A DNA stretch of 64,000 nt, from assembly GCA_039707655.1 (NCBI GenBank), contig CM077676.1:187732936-187796935 (forward strand), in the 5' to 3' direction. Under the pieces are notes generated by a model, which searched no databases, had not been told where the DNA came from, and was given only the letters and a program-made list of their open reading frames with translations. The DNA is from Elymus sibiricus. Taxonomy: Eukaryota > Streptophyta > Magnoliopsida > Poales > Poaceae. Below, in pieces: positions 1 to 11,789 of the stretch. A program made the position numbers and the translations under genes. Each line of letters begins with the position of its first letter. Position 1 is the stretch's first letter.

Positions 1-2921
1 GAAACACTTAAGTATGCTTACCTTGATGAAAAGAAGATATATCATGTTATTATTAGTGCTAACCTTTCAGAGAATGAAGAAAAGAGATTACTTAAAACTC
101 AAAAGAAGCACCGTGCCGCTATTGGATATACTCTCGATGATCTTAAGGGCATTAGTCCCACCTTATGTCAGCATAAAATTCATATGGATCCAGATGCTAA
201 ACCCGTTGTTGATCATCAAAGAAGGTTGAATCCTAAAATGAAGGATGTGGTAAGAACTGAAATATTAAAGCTTCTTGAGGTAGGTATAATTTATCCCATA
301 GCTGATAGTAGATGGGTAAGTCATGTTCATTGTGTTCCTAAGAAAAGAGGTAATACCATTGTTCCTAATGATAAAAATGAACTTATTCCACAAAGAATTG
401 TAACCGATTATAGGATGGTAATTGATTTCAGGAAATTAAATAAAGCTACTAGGAAAGATCATTACCCCTTGCCTTTTATTGATCAAATGTTAGAAACATT
501 ATCTAAGCATACACATTTTTGCTTCCTAGATGGTTATTCTGGTTTCTCTCAAATACCTGTTTCACCTGAAGATCAAGAGAGATCCACCCTTGCTTGTCCT
601 TTTGGAACTTATGCTTATCGTCATATGCCTTTTGGTTTATGTAATGCACCTGCTACCTTTCAAAGATGTATGACTGCTATATTCTCTGACTTTTGTGAAA
701 AGATTGTTGAGGTTTTCATGGATGATTTCTCCATTTACGGAACTTTTTTTGATGATTGCTTGAGCAACCTTGATCGAGTTTTGCAGAGATGTGAAGAAAC
801 TAATCTTGTCTTGAACTGGGAGAAGTGCCACTTTATGGTAAATGAAGGTATAGTCCTTGGGCATAAAATTTCTGAAAGAGGTATTGAAGTTGATAAAGCT
901 AAAGTTGATGCTATTGAGAAAATGCCATGTCCTAAAGATATCAAAGGTATAAGAAGTCTCCTTGGTCATGCTGGTTTCTATAGAAGGTTTATAAAAAACT
1001 TCTCTAAAATTTCTAGGCCTCTTACTAATCTTTTGCAAAAAGATGTTCCATTTGTTTTTGATGATGATTGTGTAGAAGCCTTTGAAATACTTAAGAAAGC
1101 CTTAATTTCTGCACCAATTGTTCAACCACCTGATTGGAACCTACCCTTTGAAATTATGTGTGATGCTAGTGATTATGCTGTTGGTGCTATTCTAGGACAA
1201 AAAGTTGATAAGAAATTGAATGTTATTCACTATGCTAGTAAAACTCTAGACAGTGCTCAAAGGAATTATGCTACTACTGAGAAAGAATTTTTAGCATTTG
1301 TGTTTGCATGTGATAAATTCAGATCTTATATTGTTGATTCCAAAGTTACTATTCACACTGATCATGCTGCTATTAAATATCTTTTGGAAAAGAAAGATGC
1401 TAAACCTAGACTGATTAGGTTGGTCCTTTTGCTACAAGAATTTGATTTGCATATTATTGATAGAAAGGGAGCTGAGAATCCCATAGCTGATAATTTGTCT
1501 AGAATGGAAAATATTCTTGATGGCCCACTTCCTATTAATGATGATTTCCCTGATGAACATCTAGCTGTGATAAATGCTTCTCGTAATACTCCATGGTATA
1601 CAGACTATGCTAATTACATTGTTGCTAAATATATACCACCTAGTTTCACATACCAACAAAAGAAAAAGTTTTTCTTTGATTTAAGACATTACTTTTGAGA
1701 TGACCCACACTTATATAAAGAAGGGGTAGATGGTATTATTAGACGTTGTGTACCTGAGCATGAACAGGCACAAATCCTATGAAAGTGTCACTCCGAGGCA
1801 TATGGAGGACACCATGCGGGAGACAGAACTGCACACAAGGTATTACAATCTAGTTTTTATTGGCCTACTCTTTTCAAAGATGCATGTAAGTTTGTCCATT
1901 CTTGTGATGAATGTCAAAGAATTGGTAATGTTGGTAGACGTCAGGAAATGCCTATGAATTATTCACTTGTTATTGAACCATTTGATGTTTGGGGTTTTGA
2001 TTATATGGACCTTTTCCTAAATCCAATGGATATACTCATATTTTAGTTGTTGTTGATTACGTTACTAAGTTTGTAGAAGCTCTTCCAACTAGTAGTGCTG
2101 ATCATAACACTTCTACTAAAATGCTTAAAGAAGTTATATTTCCGAGCTTTGCAGTCCCCAGATACTTGATGACTGATGGTGGCTCACATTTTATTCATGG
2201 TGCTTTCCGTAAATTACTTGCTAAATATGATGTTAATCATAGGATTGCATCTCCTTATCATCCTCAGTCTAGTGGTCAAGTTGAATTAACTAATAGATAA
2301 ATAAAATTAATTTTGCAAAAGACCGTTAATAGATCTAGAAAGAATTGGTCTAAGAAACTTGATGATGCATTATGGGCTTACAGAACTGCTTATAAAAATC
2401 CTATGGGTATGTCTCCCTATAAAATGGTCTATGGAAAAGCATGGCATTTACCTCTTGAGTTGGAACATAAGGCATATTGGGCAATTAAAGAACTTAACTA
2501 TGATTTCAAACTTGCTGGTGAAAAAAGGTTATTTGATATTAGCTCTCTAGATGAATGGAGAACCCAAGCCTATGAAAATGCTAAGTTATTTAAAGAAAAT
2601 GTCAAAAGATGGCATGATAAAATAATCCAAATACGGGAATTCAAAGTAGGTGATCATGTTCTATTGTACAATTCTCGCTTAAGATTTTTTGCAGGAAAAC
2701 TTCTCTCTAAATGGGAAGGACCATTTATCATCGAAGAAGTTTATCGCTCCGGAGCCATCAAAATAAACAACTCCGAAGGCAATAATCCGAGAGTGGTGAA
2801 TGGACAAAGATTTAAGCACTATATCTCAGGTACTCCTATTAATGTTGAAACTAATATTATTCAGACAATGACACCGGAGGAACACATCCAAGAGTCCTTC
2901 CGGAACGCTCCAGAACCCTGA
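1..2921 (+). pseudogene. pol: gypsy pol (RT, RNase H, integrase), broken
   Basis: Reverse transcriptase lies at about 200-900: FLDGYSG motif near 530 and catalytic FMDD at 715-726. RNase H follows (CDASD near 1160, HTDHAA near 1356). An integrase zinc finger (HHCC type, SEAYGGHHAG to CDECQ) lies at 1790-1925, then the integrase core with both Asp and the Glu of DDE still encoded (DY near 2055, TDGG near 2171, GQVE near 2277) and a C-terminal domain to the stop at 2919. Breaks: TGA at 1696 where Trp is expected, TGA at 1780 where Arg is expected, a 1-bp deletion near 2007 that moves the frame, and TAA at 2298. The frame after the deletion stays open from 2313 to the end. The first three quarters are open from the window edge to 1695, so inactivation is moderate. 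This plant retroelement polyprotein would have copied the element's RNA and inserted the cDNA. Confidence 0.92.
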
Positions 2922-2959
2922 AAAGAGGTAGGTCTGTGATACGGTAAGTAAACCGACTC

Positions 2960-3190
2960 CAAAAATTCCATAAAAATTATTTCTGTCCATTTTGGAATAT
3001 TAGAAAAATTACAAAAATAAGAAATAGCCGAGGGGACCCACGAGTCGCCCACAAGGCAACAAGGTGCGACCCCCCTCCCAGGGCGTACCGTGATGACTTG
3101 TGGGCCCCTCGTGTGCCCTCCCCACTCCGTTTTCCTCTCGTATGTTTGTTTTGTAAGATAAAAATTCTTTATATATACTCATGGGTGTTT
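2960..3190 (+). promoter_or_regulatory. LTR-like promoter module between pol and the 3' ORF
   Basis: The stretch around 3030-3110 (GGGGACCCACGAG, GCCCACAAGGCAAC, then CTTGTGGGCCCC) matches the hairpin-forming part of this element's own LTR at 5490-5565, including the AT-rich sequence before it. A TATA-like TTTATATATACTC lies at about 3169-3181, and the next ATG with a plausible ORF is at 3266. The layout copies that of the LTR: hairpin, TATA, leader. Promoter activity is inferred; the homology is visible. Confidence 0.55.
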
Positions 3191-3265
3191 TGACCACCGC
3201 ATCACAAGTTTCTCTTCTGTTCTTGTTTCGTGTTGTTTTCTGTCAGACTCTCGAAGTCAAGTGCC

Positions 3266-3610
3266 ATGTCATCTCAGGATTCGGACGGGGAGAGCCATGT
3301 TTCTCATCTCATTGCAAACCCTAGAGTCTATGGGGACACCGACCCCTATGGTTGGACAACTGACGAAGAGGAACATGCTGATTTGAGGGAGAAGCGAGGT
3401 CGTTCCAGCTAGGAGGATGAGGATCCTCCCCATTGCCTCAACCAGGAGATATGCATACTGAATTCAAGAGGTCTAGCTTACCTAACACGGTGAAGGTTCC
3501 TAAAGTTCAATTCACTCCTTTTCATCATGTGCAAGAAGATTCGGATAAATTACGTCGCAAAATCTGGGATCTCGAAAAATAAAATGACAAATTAAAAGAA
3601 GAAATTCGTG
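3266..3610 (+). pseudogene. 3' ORF of the Athila-like element, coiled-coil remnant
   Basis: An ATG at 3266 opens a short acidic frame (MSSQDSDGE...) that stops at 3410. A second piece in another frame (about 3490-3610) reads EDSDKLRRKIWDLEK, a TAA at 3580, then NDKLKEEIRVLK. This has the heptad pattern of a coiled coil. Triticeae Athila-type elements commonly carry such a small ORF downstream of pol, in the position of the env-like ORF of Athila. Here it is broken by at least one indel and two stops. Its function is unknown, and I see no signal peptide or clear membrane segment in the remnant. Confidence 0.5.
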
Positions 3611-5213
3611 TCCTCAAGTGGAAGGACAAGCCTATCACTTCATTACCACCATCACTGCAGAAGGAGACTTGAGTACATGGGTATGGGCACCACCCTTGGC
3701 TTGTGCCAAGCTTGGGGGAGGTGCCCCGGTATCGTATCATCATCACTTTTATCATCATTATCTATCTTAGTTCGATCCTTAGTTATTTCATGATTTAGAA
3801 GAATAAAGTTTTAGCATGATCCAGTTTCGAGTGCTTGCTTTGTGGTCTATCTATCTATGTAATTGTTTGTAGAAGCTATATAATAAAGAGTAGTTTGAGT
3901 TGAGTGTTTTGCTTTTGTTGATCCAATCTTGGAAATAAAATAAAGAGAATAAAAAGTAAGATCATATGCTAATCCCATGGGGAGTGATGACTTCACATAA
4001 AAGAAGTATAGTTGATAAAACTTGTTGGAAGTTGACAAACATAGTATTGGTCATTGTTGCAATTCATGAAAAAGTAGTAAAGAAAGAGAGGTCTCACATA
4101 TAAATATACTATCTTGGACATCTTTTATGATTGTGAGCCCCCATTAAATATTCAATGTCAATTAGTCGATGTTGGACAAGGAAGACAACGTAATGAGTTA
4201 TGTTTGCTTATATTCACATAGAAGTTATATTGTTTTGGATCCTCTAACATGTGGTGCTTGCCCCCTATCTTTTGCTAGCCAAAACTCTGTACTAAGTAGA
4301 GATACTACTTGTGCATCCAAAAACCCTTAAACCTAGTTTCATGCCATGAGAGTCCACAGTATCTACCTATGGATTGAATAAGATCCTTCAAGTAAGTTGT
4401 CATTGGTGCAAAAGCAATAAAAATTGATCATAAATATGTATGAACTTTTATTGCAAGGTAAAATAAGCTTTGTACGATCTTGTGATGGTGAAGAAATAAA
4501 ACCGACAGACTGCATAATAAAGGTTGCTATCACAAGGGGCAATATAAAGTGACGTTCCTTTACATTAAGAGCTTGCATATCCAAAAACAAAAAGCGCATG
4601 ACGACCTCTGCTTCCCTCGGCGAAGGGCCTATCTTTTACTTTATGTATTTACTTTCATGCAAGAGTCAATAGTATTCTCCTCTATTCCGTTTTTATTTTT
4701 CTCTCTTGGCAAGCATCATGTGGTGGGGATTGATCCAGGCATATATATCCAGTTGGATGTAGGTGATCATGAGTTATTATTGTTGACATTACCCTTGAGG
4801 TAAATACGTTGGGAGGCAAAACTATAAGCCCCTATCTTTCTATGTGTCTGACTGAAACTTTTGCTCCATAAGTATGCCGTGAGTGTCAGCAATCATAGAA
4901 GACTAAATGATAGTTGAGTATGTGAACTTGCTAAACAAAGCTCTTACATAGACTCTTTCTGATAATATGATGAATTGCAATTGCTTCAGTGACTGAGATC
5001 ATAGTTTGTTAGTTTTCAATTTGGTTTATGGTTCATACTTTAACTTGTGATTGAATTGTTACTTTTTCATGACAAGTTCTATAATGATATATTGTTGTTA
5101 TAATAAAGATCATGATGCCTTCATGTCCGTATTTTATTTCTATCGACACCTCTCTCTCTAAACATGTGGTCATGATTATCGATTTCGGTTTTTGCTTGAG
5201 GACAAGCGAGGTC
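3611..5213 (+). other. non-coding 3' region of the Athila-like element
   Basis: No credible coding frame. It contains an internal polypurine-like AAGCTTGGGGGAG at 3708-3720, identical to the core of the true tract 1.5 kb downstream. The last 120 bases (from about 5096) are repeated at 7527-7657. Confidence 0.7.
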
Positions 5214-5214
5214 T

Positions 5215-5228
5215 AAGCTTGGGGGAGT
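5215..5228 (+). promoter_or_regulatory. polypurine tract
   Basis: AAGCTTGGGGGAGT directly precedes the LTR start at 5229, the position and composition expected for the plus-strand primer of reverse transcription. Confidence 0.85.
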
Positions 5229-6678
5229 TGATACGTCCAATTTACATCATGATTTCCTACTATTATTTATAATGTATTTGATCGTTATTTCACTTTATGA
5301 TGCAATTCTTATGCCTTTTCTCTCTTAATTTGCAAGATTTATATGAAGAGGGAGAATACCGGCAGCTGGAATTCTGGACCTGAAATAGCCACATCAGAGA
5401 TACCTATCCTACAGAGCTCCAATTGACTTGAAATTTCACGGAAATTTTCTATTGAATATATAAAAATACTAGAGAAAAGAGATACGGGAGGGGACCCACC
5501 AGTTGCCCACAAGGCAACAGGGCGCGCCCCCCCTGGGTGCGCCCTGATGCCTTGTGGGGCCCCTGGCTGGCCTCTGGCCCCCTCCTTCTGCTATGTAAGG
5601 TCTTTTGCCCTAAAAAAATTATAGAGAAGACTTTTGGGACAAAGCGCTGCTGTATCGAGGCGGAACCTGGATAGGAGCTATTTTGCTCTCTGGCGAAGCG
5701 ATTCCACCGGGGATACTTCCCTCCAGGAGAGGGAAATCAAAGCCATCGACATCACCAACGATCCTCTCATCGTGGGAGGACCAATCTCCATCAACATCTT
5801 CACTAGAACCATCTCATCTCAAACCCTAGTTCATCTCTTGTATTCAATCTTTGTCTCAAAACCTCAGATTGGTACCTGTGGGTTGCTAGTAGTGTTGATT
5901 ACATCTTGTAGTTGATGCTAGTTGGTTTATTTGGTGGAAGATTATATGTTCAGATCCTTAATGCTATTCAATACCCCTCTCATCTTGAACATGAATATGA
6001 TTTGTGAGTAGTTACTTTTGTTCTTGAGGACATGGGAGAAGTCTTGTCATAAGTAGTCATGTGAATTTGGTATTCGTTCGATATTTTGATGATATGTATG
6101 TTGTTGCTTCCTTTAGTGGTGTCATGTGAACGTCGACTACATGACACTTCACCATCTTTGGGCCTAAGGGAAGACATTGTCGAGTAGTAATTAGATGATG
6201 GGTTGCTAGAGTGACAGAAGCTTAAACCCTAGTTTATATGCTATTCCGTAAGGGGCTGATTTGGATCCATACGTAATCATAAGTGGGAGGCTTGTTCAAG
6301 TAAGAATAGCACCCAAGCACCGGTCCACCCACATATCAAATTATCAAAGTAGCGAACGTGAATCAAACAAACATGATGAAAGTGACTAGATGAAATTCCC
6401 ATGTGTCCTCGAGAACGCTTTGCTTATTATACGAGTTTGTTCCGGCCTGTCCTTTGCTATAAAAAGGATTGGGCCACCTTGCTGCACCTTTGTTACCGTT
6501 ACTATTTGTTACTTGTTACGAATTACCTTGCTACCAAACTATCTGTTACCGCTACTTTCAGTACTTGCAGAGAATACCTTGCTGAAAACCGCTTGTCATT
6601 TCCTTTTGCTCCTCGTTGGGTTCGACACTCTTAGTTATCGAAAGGACTACGATTGATCCCTATACTTGTGGGTCATCA
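5229..6678 (+). repeat. 3' LTR, Athila-like element
   Basis: About 1450 bp from TGATACGTCC to GTCATCA. It contains a GC-rich inverted repeat at about 5493-5565 and a degenerate TATA box (CTATGTAAGG) near 5590. A truncated relative starts at 7658. Confidence 0.88.
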
Positions 6679-6769
6679 ATAGTGTACAAGAATTAACCGT
6701 TCAGTTGTTCCTCTTTTGACATACTCTTTTTTTAGACCTTAACTATTTTCAATCTTCATGTCTATTTAG

Positions 6770-7143
6770 GTAGCAGGACGGGGTACAAAAGGTATAACCA
6801 ATCGGTGGCATCGTAAGCACCGGGATTTTCTCAGTTCTCATGACATTCGTTTGAAGACAATAACACTGGAAGGATATGTAGCCACCCATGCAAACACTAG
6901 ATTTGTCACATTCTTCCTGCTGAATGTGAGGGCACTATTGTCCATCAGCCTTAAATTTATTAACAACAAAGTTTTGACGGATGGATATGTTGAAGAGCAA
7001 AAAAGGAGTTTCAGGTGGGCAAATGGGCTTCTGAACATGCCAGTCTTCTTTTTACATCATCTTGTGGTCATATTCCATTAAATTTTACGACCCGGGATGT
7101 TCATTTTATGGATCTGACCGATCCATTTGATTGTGACTGCTGA
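6770..7143 (+). pseudogene. F-box/FBD-type protein, last exon, frameshifted
   Basis: The exon follows a good splice acceptor (CTATTTAG, AG at 6768-6769) and is open from 6770. It reads ...HRDFLSSHDIRLKTITLEGY... then RFVTFFLLNVRALLSISLKF. This matches the C-terminal part of monocot F-box/LRR proteins with an FBD domain, where a conserved HDIRLKT stretch precedes the FBD-type helix with FxxFFxLNAR. Near 7025 one G is missing from a GGG run. Beyond it the reading frame that keeps the family-like C-terminus (CGHIPLNFTTR...DLTDPFDCDC, stop TGA at 7141) is shifted by one base, while the upstream frame ends at 7079. No F-box or LRR exons are seen upstream because the gypsy LTR ends at 6678. It is a gene fragment and pseudogene, recognised by family pattern without a search. 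Confidence 0.62.
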
Positions 7144-7525
7144 AAACATTGCTGCAGTTAGATGTTGTTGCCCTTTTCAATCTGGGTTTAGTCTAAACCT
7201 GATGAACAATTAACCCTTGTGCTTTTGTACAGTTTGTAAGCTGGAGTTAGATGTTGTTGCCCTTTTCAACTCGGCTGTGGCTGTCATATTTTCTTTGAAA
7301 CAAGGCAAATGGCTTCTCATTTTTTTAATTAAGAGAGAAATACTGTAACCAATCCCAAGCAAGGGAAATAACATCACTCTCGCCGGCTCCTTGAGCTCAT
7401 TGTGCATTACAGAACCCAAGTGCTTAGCGCCCGCCAGCGGCCACAAACTTATTTTGAGCTAGCACACCAAATGGGCTATAATTCCTAATAAGAAAGGCTG
7501 CATCGCTGTGACAGACATGGATTCT
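7144..7525 (+). other. probable 3' UTR / flank of the FBD gene fragment
   Basis: No coding frame is supported. A 23-bp direct repeat (core TTAGATGTTGTTGCCC) occurs at 7158 and 7247. This is the only stretch in the left 8.5 kb that is neither transposon nor exon. Confidence 0.4.
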
Positions 7526-8496
7526 GTTATAATAAAAATCATGATGCCTTCATGTCCGTATTTTATTTTTATCGATGTCTCTCTCTCTAAACATGTGGTC
7601 ATGATTATCGATTTCGGTTTTCGCTTGAGGACAAGCGAGGTCTAAGCTTGGGGGAGTTGATACGTCCAATTTGCATCATGATTTCCTTCTGTTATTTATA
7701 ATGTATTTGATCGTTATTTCACTTTATGATGCAATTCTTATGCCTTTTCTCTCTTAATTTGCAAGATTTATATGAAGAGGGAGAATACCGGCAACTGGAA
7801 TTCTGGACCTGAAATAGCCACATCAGAGATACCTATCATACAGAGCTCCAATTGACTTGAAATTTCACGGAGATTTTTTATTGAATATATAAAAAATACT
7901 AGAGAAAAGAGATATGGGAGGGGACCCACCAGTTGCCCACAAGGCAACAGGGCGGCCCCCCTGGGTGCGCCCTGATGCCTTGTGGGGCCCGTGGCTGGCC
8001 ACTGGCCCCCTCCTTCTGCTATATAAGGTCTTTTACCCTAAAAAAATTATAGAGAAGACTTTCGGGACAAAGCGTCGCCGTCTCGAGGCGGAACCTGGGC
8101 AGGAGCTATTTTGCTCTCCGGCGGAGCGATTCCGCCGGAGATACTTCCCTCCGGGAGGGGGAAATCGAAGCCATCGACATCACCAACGATCCTCTCATCA
8201 TGGGAGGACCAATCTTCATCAACATCTTCACCAGCACCATCTTATATCAAACCCTAGTTCATCTCTTGTATTCAATCTTTGTCTCAAAACCTCAGATTGG
8301 TACCTGTGGGTTGCTAGTAGTGTTGATTACATCTTGTAGTTGATGCTAGTTGGTTTATTTGGTGGAAGATTATATGTTCAGATCCTTAATGCTATTCAAT
8401 ACCCCTCTCATCTTGAACATGAATATGATTTGTGAGTAGTTACTTTTGTTCTTGAGGACATGGGAGAAGTCTTGTCATAAGTAGTGATGTGAATCT
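7526..8496 (+). mobile_element. truncated 3' end of a second Athila-like copy
   Basis: 7527-7657 repeats the end of the internal region and the polypurine tract of the element at 5096-5228. 7658-8496 repeats the first 840 bp or so of its LTR with scattered differences, including a better TATA box (CTATATAAGG near 8020). Homology stops abruptly after AGTAGTGATGTGAAT, where CACTA-like sequence begins. Confidence 0.85.
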
Positions 8497-9375
8497 GTCT
8501 GGCGTTGTCAACATGGTCAACAACCGAGAGGAATCAGGAGATGACTGTACGTGGAGAGGATGACAGTAGGGACCCATGAGGGTCATTGCAGTACGCAAGC
8601 AAGTGCCTCCTTATTACAAGCCAAAAAATGCTTCCTCCTAATGGCTTGACATCTGGGTCCCACGCCATTGTCAACGTAGTCAATAAGCGAGAGAATTGCC
8701 CAACGAGCGGCTGACACCAGGGACCCAGCAGCTCGCGCAGTTGTTTTTTTGTTTTTGAGATGGAGCAGGGTATCAACTGGGATGTGCGGGGGCTGTAGCC
8801 CATCAAGCCCAGGCTTTTATTTTCTGTTTACCACATGACCAGCCCAGTTATTTTTTCTCTTTCTGAAAATGGCTAGCCCAGTTCTATTGTTTTTTACAGA
8901 ATACGCAACCGAGGCTTACTTGCTTTTCTCAGCCCTGCTGGGCTGCAAATCTTTCAAGACGAGGAGGGATGTGTTCAGGGCTTGCCCAAAAAATGGACTA
9001 TAAGTAGTAAGCAATGGGCTGTAAATTTTAAAAACAACACAGCAAACCGGCAATTAGTTTCAAATTGCGTTTTTTTAGGATTTTGATATTTTAAATTTCA
9101 TTGATTATTTTACAGTGAAAATTTCATAGGATTTTAAATAAATATAATTTTATTTTTCAAATTAGTTTGAATCTGACTCGAAATTTCAGGATTAAAAATA
9201 GTTCGGACCCCACCGACATATGCAAAAATTCGTTGAATTTTTTAACCGTGGCCAGAATATGGGCTGTAATGCTAACAAAAAGAACATGGGCTTCAAAAAA
9301 ATCCTTAAGAATTAGCAAATGGGCTGTAAATTATTTAAAAAATGGCAAATGGGATGTATGATGTTTGCCACAGAT

Positions 9376-10697
9376 TTGGAGGCTAACTTGTGGGCCTACT
9401 ATGTTGACGCGTACGCAGGGCTTTGTGAACTTAGTCAACAAACAATTCTAGCGGCAGTGACCATTGGATAACATCCAACGGTCATGCTGCTTCTTCAATC
9501 TCTGATCTTCTTGCTCTAGCCGCCCAAACCAGCACCGGCGGGACCGCCTGCTCCCGCCTCCCATGGCCGGCTGTGCTGCCGCGCAGGCCTCACCGCCCCC
9601 TCCTACTCCCACCGCTGGCCAGAGCATCCCTCTACTCACTCACACCTCCTGTTATTCTTCGGCGACACAGGCCGCACACCGTAGCTGAACCAGTCAACCC
9701 TCGTACTCCCCTCAGCGTGGGCATCCACTGCTGTGGCTTCGCTGGCTCCGGGTCGTTCCCTTCCTAGGCCTCGCCGTCGTCCACCGTGTTGATGCTCTCG
9801 GCGCGGCGTGGTCAACGTTGTCAACAAACGATAGCCATCGGAAGAGGGATGTACGTGGAGAGGCTGACAATAGGGACCCACATGGTCCATGGCCGCATGC
9901 AAGCAAGTGCCTCTTTATTACACGAAAAAAATGATTCCTCCCCCTGACCGCTGGGACCCACCAGCTATAGCTTCGCATGGAAGGAAGTGCCTCATTATTA
10001 CGTGGAAAAAAATGTTTCTCCCCATGACAACTGGGACCCATCGGATTTGGTGGCTGACTTGTGGGCGTACTAAGTTGACACATATGCAGGGCTTTGTCAA
10101 CTTAGTCAACAAACGATTCTAGAAGCAGTGACCGTTGGATGTTAATCCAACGGCCGTGCTGCTTCTTCAATCTCTGATCTTCTTGCTCCAGCCGCCCAAA
10201 CCAGTGGCGGCAGGACCGCCTGTTCTTGCCTCCCGTGGCCAGCTGTGCTGCCGCGCAGGCCTCACCGCCCCACCCTACTCCCACCGTTGGCCAGGCCTTC
10301 CCTCTACTCACCCACATCCCCTGTTATTCTCCGGCAACGACAACCTCACACCGCGGCCGAACCAGTCAACGCTCGTACTCCCCTCGACGTGGGCATCCAC
10401 TGCCGCATCTTCCTCGGCTCTGTGTCGTTCCCTTCTTAGGCCTCACCGTCGTCCACCGCCTTGGTGCTCTCGGCGTGGCATAGTCAACGTGGTCAATGAA
10501 CGACAGCCATCGGAAGAGGACTGTACGCGGTGAGGCTGACAGCTGGACCCACCAGTTACATCTTCGCACGCAAGGAAGTGCCTCCTTATTACGCGCAAAA
10601 AAAATGATTCCTCCCCCTGACATCTGGGACCCACCTGCTATATCTTCGCAAGCAAGGAAGTGCCTCCGTATCCTCCCTGATAGCTGGGACTCACCCG
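9376..10697. repeat. tandem duplication of about 670 bp
   Basis: Unit 1 (about 9376-10045) and unit 2 (about 10046-10697) align at an offset of about 671 bp. Shared landmarks are ACTTGTGGGC at 9386 and 10057, GCAGGGCTTTGT, and a GC-rich block with CTGTGCTGCCGCGCAGGCC. The units differ by many substitutions, so the duplication is old. Proline-rich open frames in the GC-rich block occur in several frames and are not credible genes. Confidence 0.75.
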
Positions 10698-11063
10698 GTC
10701 GAAGCGTACGTAGCGTTGTCTGTCTGGTCGCGAACGTGTACGTACATACTGGTCGATCGGTCTCATGAACCGTGGCCGTGTAAGGAGTGGCACGTGCCAT
10801 AGTAGAGCCCCATATGTAGCAGTTCATGTAGTCCCGTCTAAATCGAGTACACATACGTACAGCCACGCTGCAAAAAATACAGCCACGTATGTACATACCC
10901 AGCGAGAGTCAACGCGTACTCATGCATACGTACAACCAGGGCTCGTGTACATGGAGAGAGGCAACGGATGGCAGCAACGGCCTCCTATTAATCAGCAGCC
11001 AACCGGCTGGGTCGGAATGGAGGAAACAGCGTCGTGTTCATCGGGAGCCAAGCAACTGGGTCG

Positions 11064-11405
11064 GAACGCATCCTGTTCATCGGGAGCCAACCTGCTTGGA
11101 CGGAATAGCCAAAACGGGATCCTGTTCATTGACTCGGGGTCTAGTGTACCGCAAAATGGAGGAAACGGCCTTCTGTTCGAGCGCCTATGGTCAAAACGGG
11201 GTCCCGTTCATCGGCTGGGGGTCTGGAGTACCGCAAAACGGAGGAAACAGACTTCTGTTTGAGCGCCTACGGTTGAAATGGGGTCCTGTTGATTGGGAGG
11301 GCTCTGGCGTACCGTAAAACGGAGGAAACAGACTTCTCCCCAACTGCCTACGGTCAAAATGGGGGTCCTGTTCATCGGGAGGGGTGTGGCGTACCGCAAA
11401 ACGGG
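11064..11405. repeat. tandem repeat, about 82-bp units
   Basis: GTACCGCAAAA(C/T)GG recurs at 11146, 11228, 11309 and 11391. Between copies lie GGAAACAG, a GCCTACGGT-like segment and GGGGTCCTGTTCATCGGG. Arrays containing CTGTTCAT are usual in CACTA subterminal regions. Confidence 0.7.
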
Positions 11406-11789
11406 ACTCCACGGGCTACTGTTCATCCACGGTCGACCTCCTCCAGCCTCCACCAGCTACTGTTCATCCACCGTCGACTTCCTCCAGCCTCCACGGGTTT
11501 TCATCCACCCCCAATCGGCTGGGGTCTGGCGTACCGCGGCACGGCCTCCTCGGGGTCCTGTTCATCCAGCGCCAACTGCCTACACGGCCGGGGTCCAGTT
11601 CATCCAGCCCCCACCGGCTGGGGTGGGGCGTACGAGCGGGCGGCGGCAACAAGAACTGTTCATCCACAGCCAACCAACCGGCTCGATCGATGCGTCTCGA
11701 CTCGTGTCTATGTGTATTGCGCGCGGCAGCAATGGGCACTATTCATCGAGAGGCAACCCAACTGGCTAGCTACGTCTCGCACGGGGGCT

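Larger units (their letters stand above)
1..6678 (+). mobile_element. Athila-like Ty3/gypsy LTR retrotransposon, 3' part
   Basis: The left window edge cuts the element inside pol, so its 5' LTR and gag are not visible. In order it contains reverse transcriptase-RNase H-integrase (1-2921), an LTR-like promoter module (2960-3190), a small 3' ORF (3266-3610), a non-coding 3' region, a polypurine tract ending at 5228 and the 3' LTR (5229-6678, TGATACG...GTCATCA). The pol order RT-RH-INT places it in Ty3/gypsy; the FMDD catalytic motif and the ORF after pol are typical of the Athila clade. The LTR resembles Triticeae families called Sabrina or WHAM; that name is from memory. No TSD can be tested because the left end is missing. 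Confidence 0.9.

Noticed and set aside
637..1038. 133-codon minus-strand frame opposite the reverse transcriptase
   Set aside because: Shadow of the conserved pol frame; no independent signal.
8489..8500. GTAGTG near 8489 as the missing CACTA terminus
   Set aside because: It belongs to the Athila-like LTR (same text at 6052), is in the wrong orientation for a left end and lacks subterminal repeats beside it.
10135..10533. Proline-rich 132-codon frame and neighbours near 9573 and 11289
   Set aside because: Within CACTA tandem repeats; frames overlap in several registers and change between repeat units.
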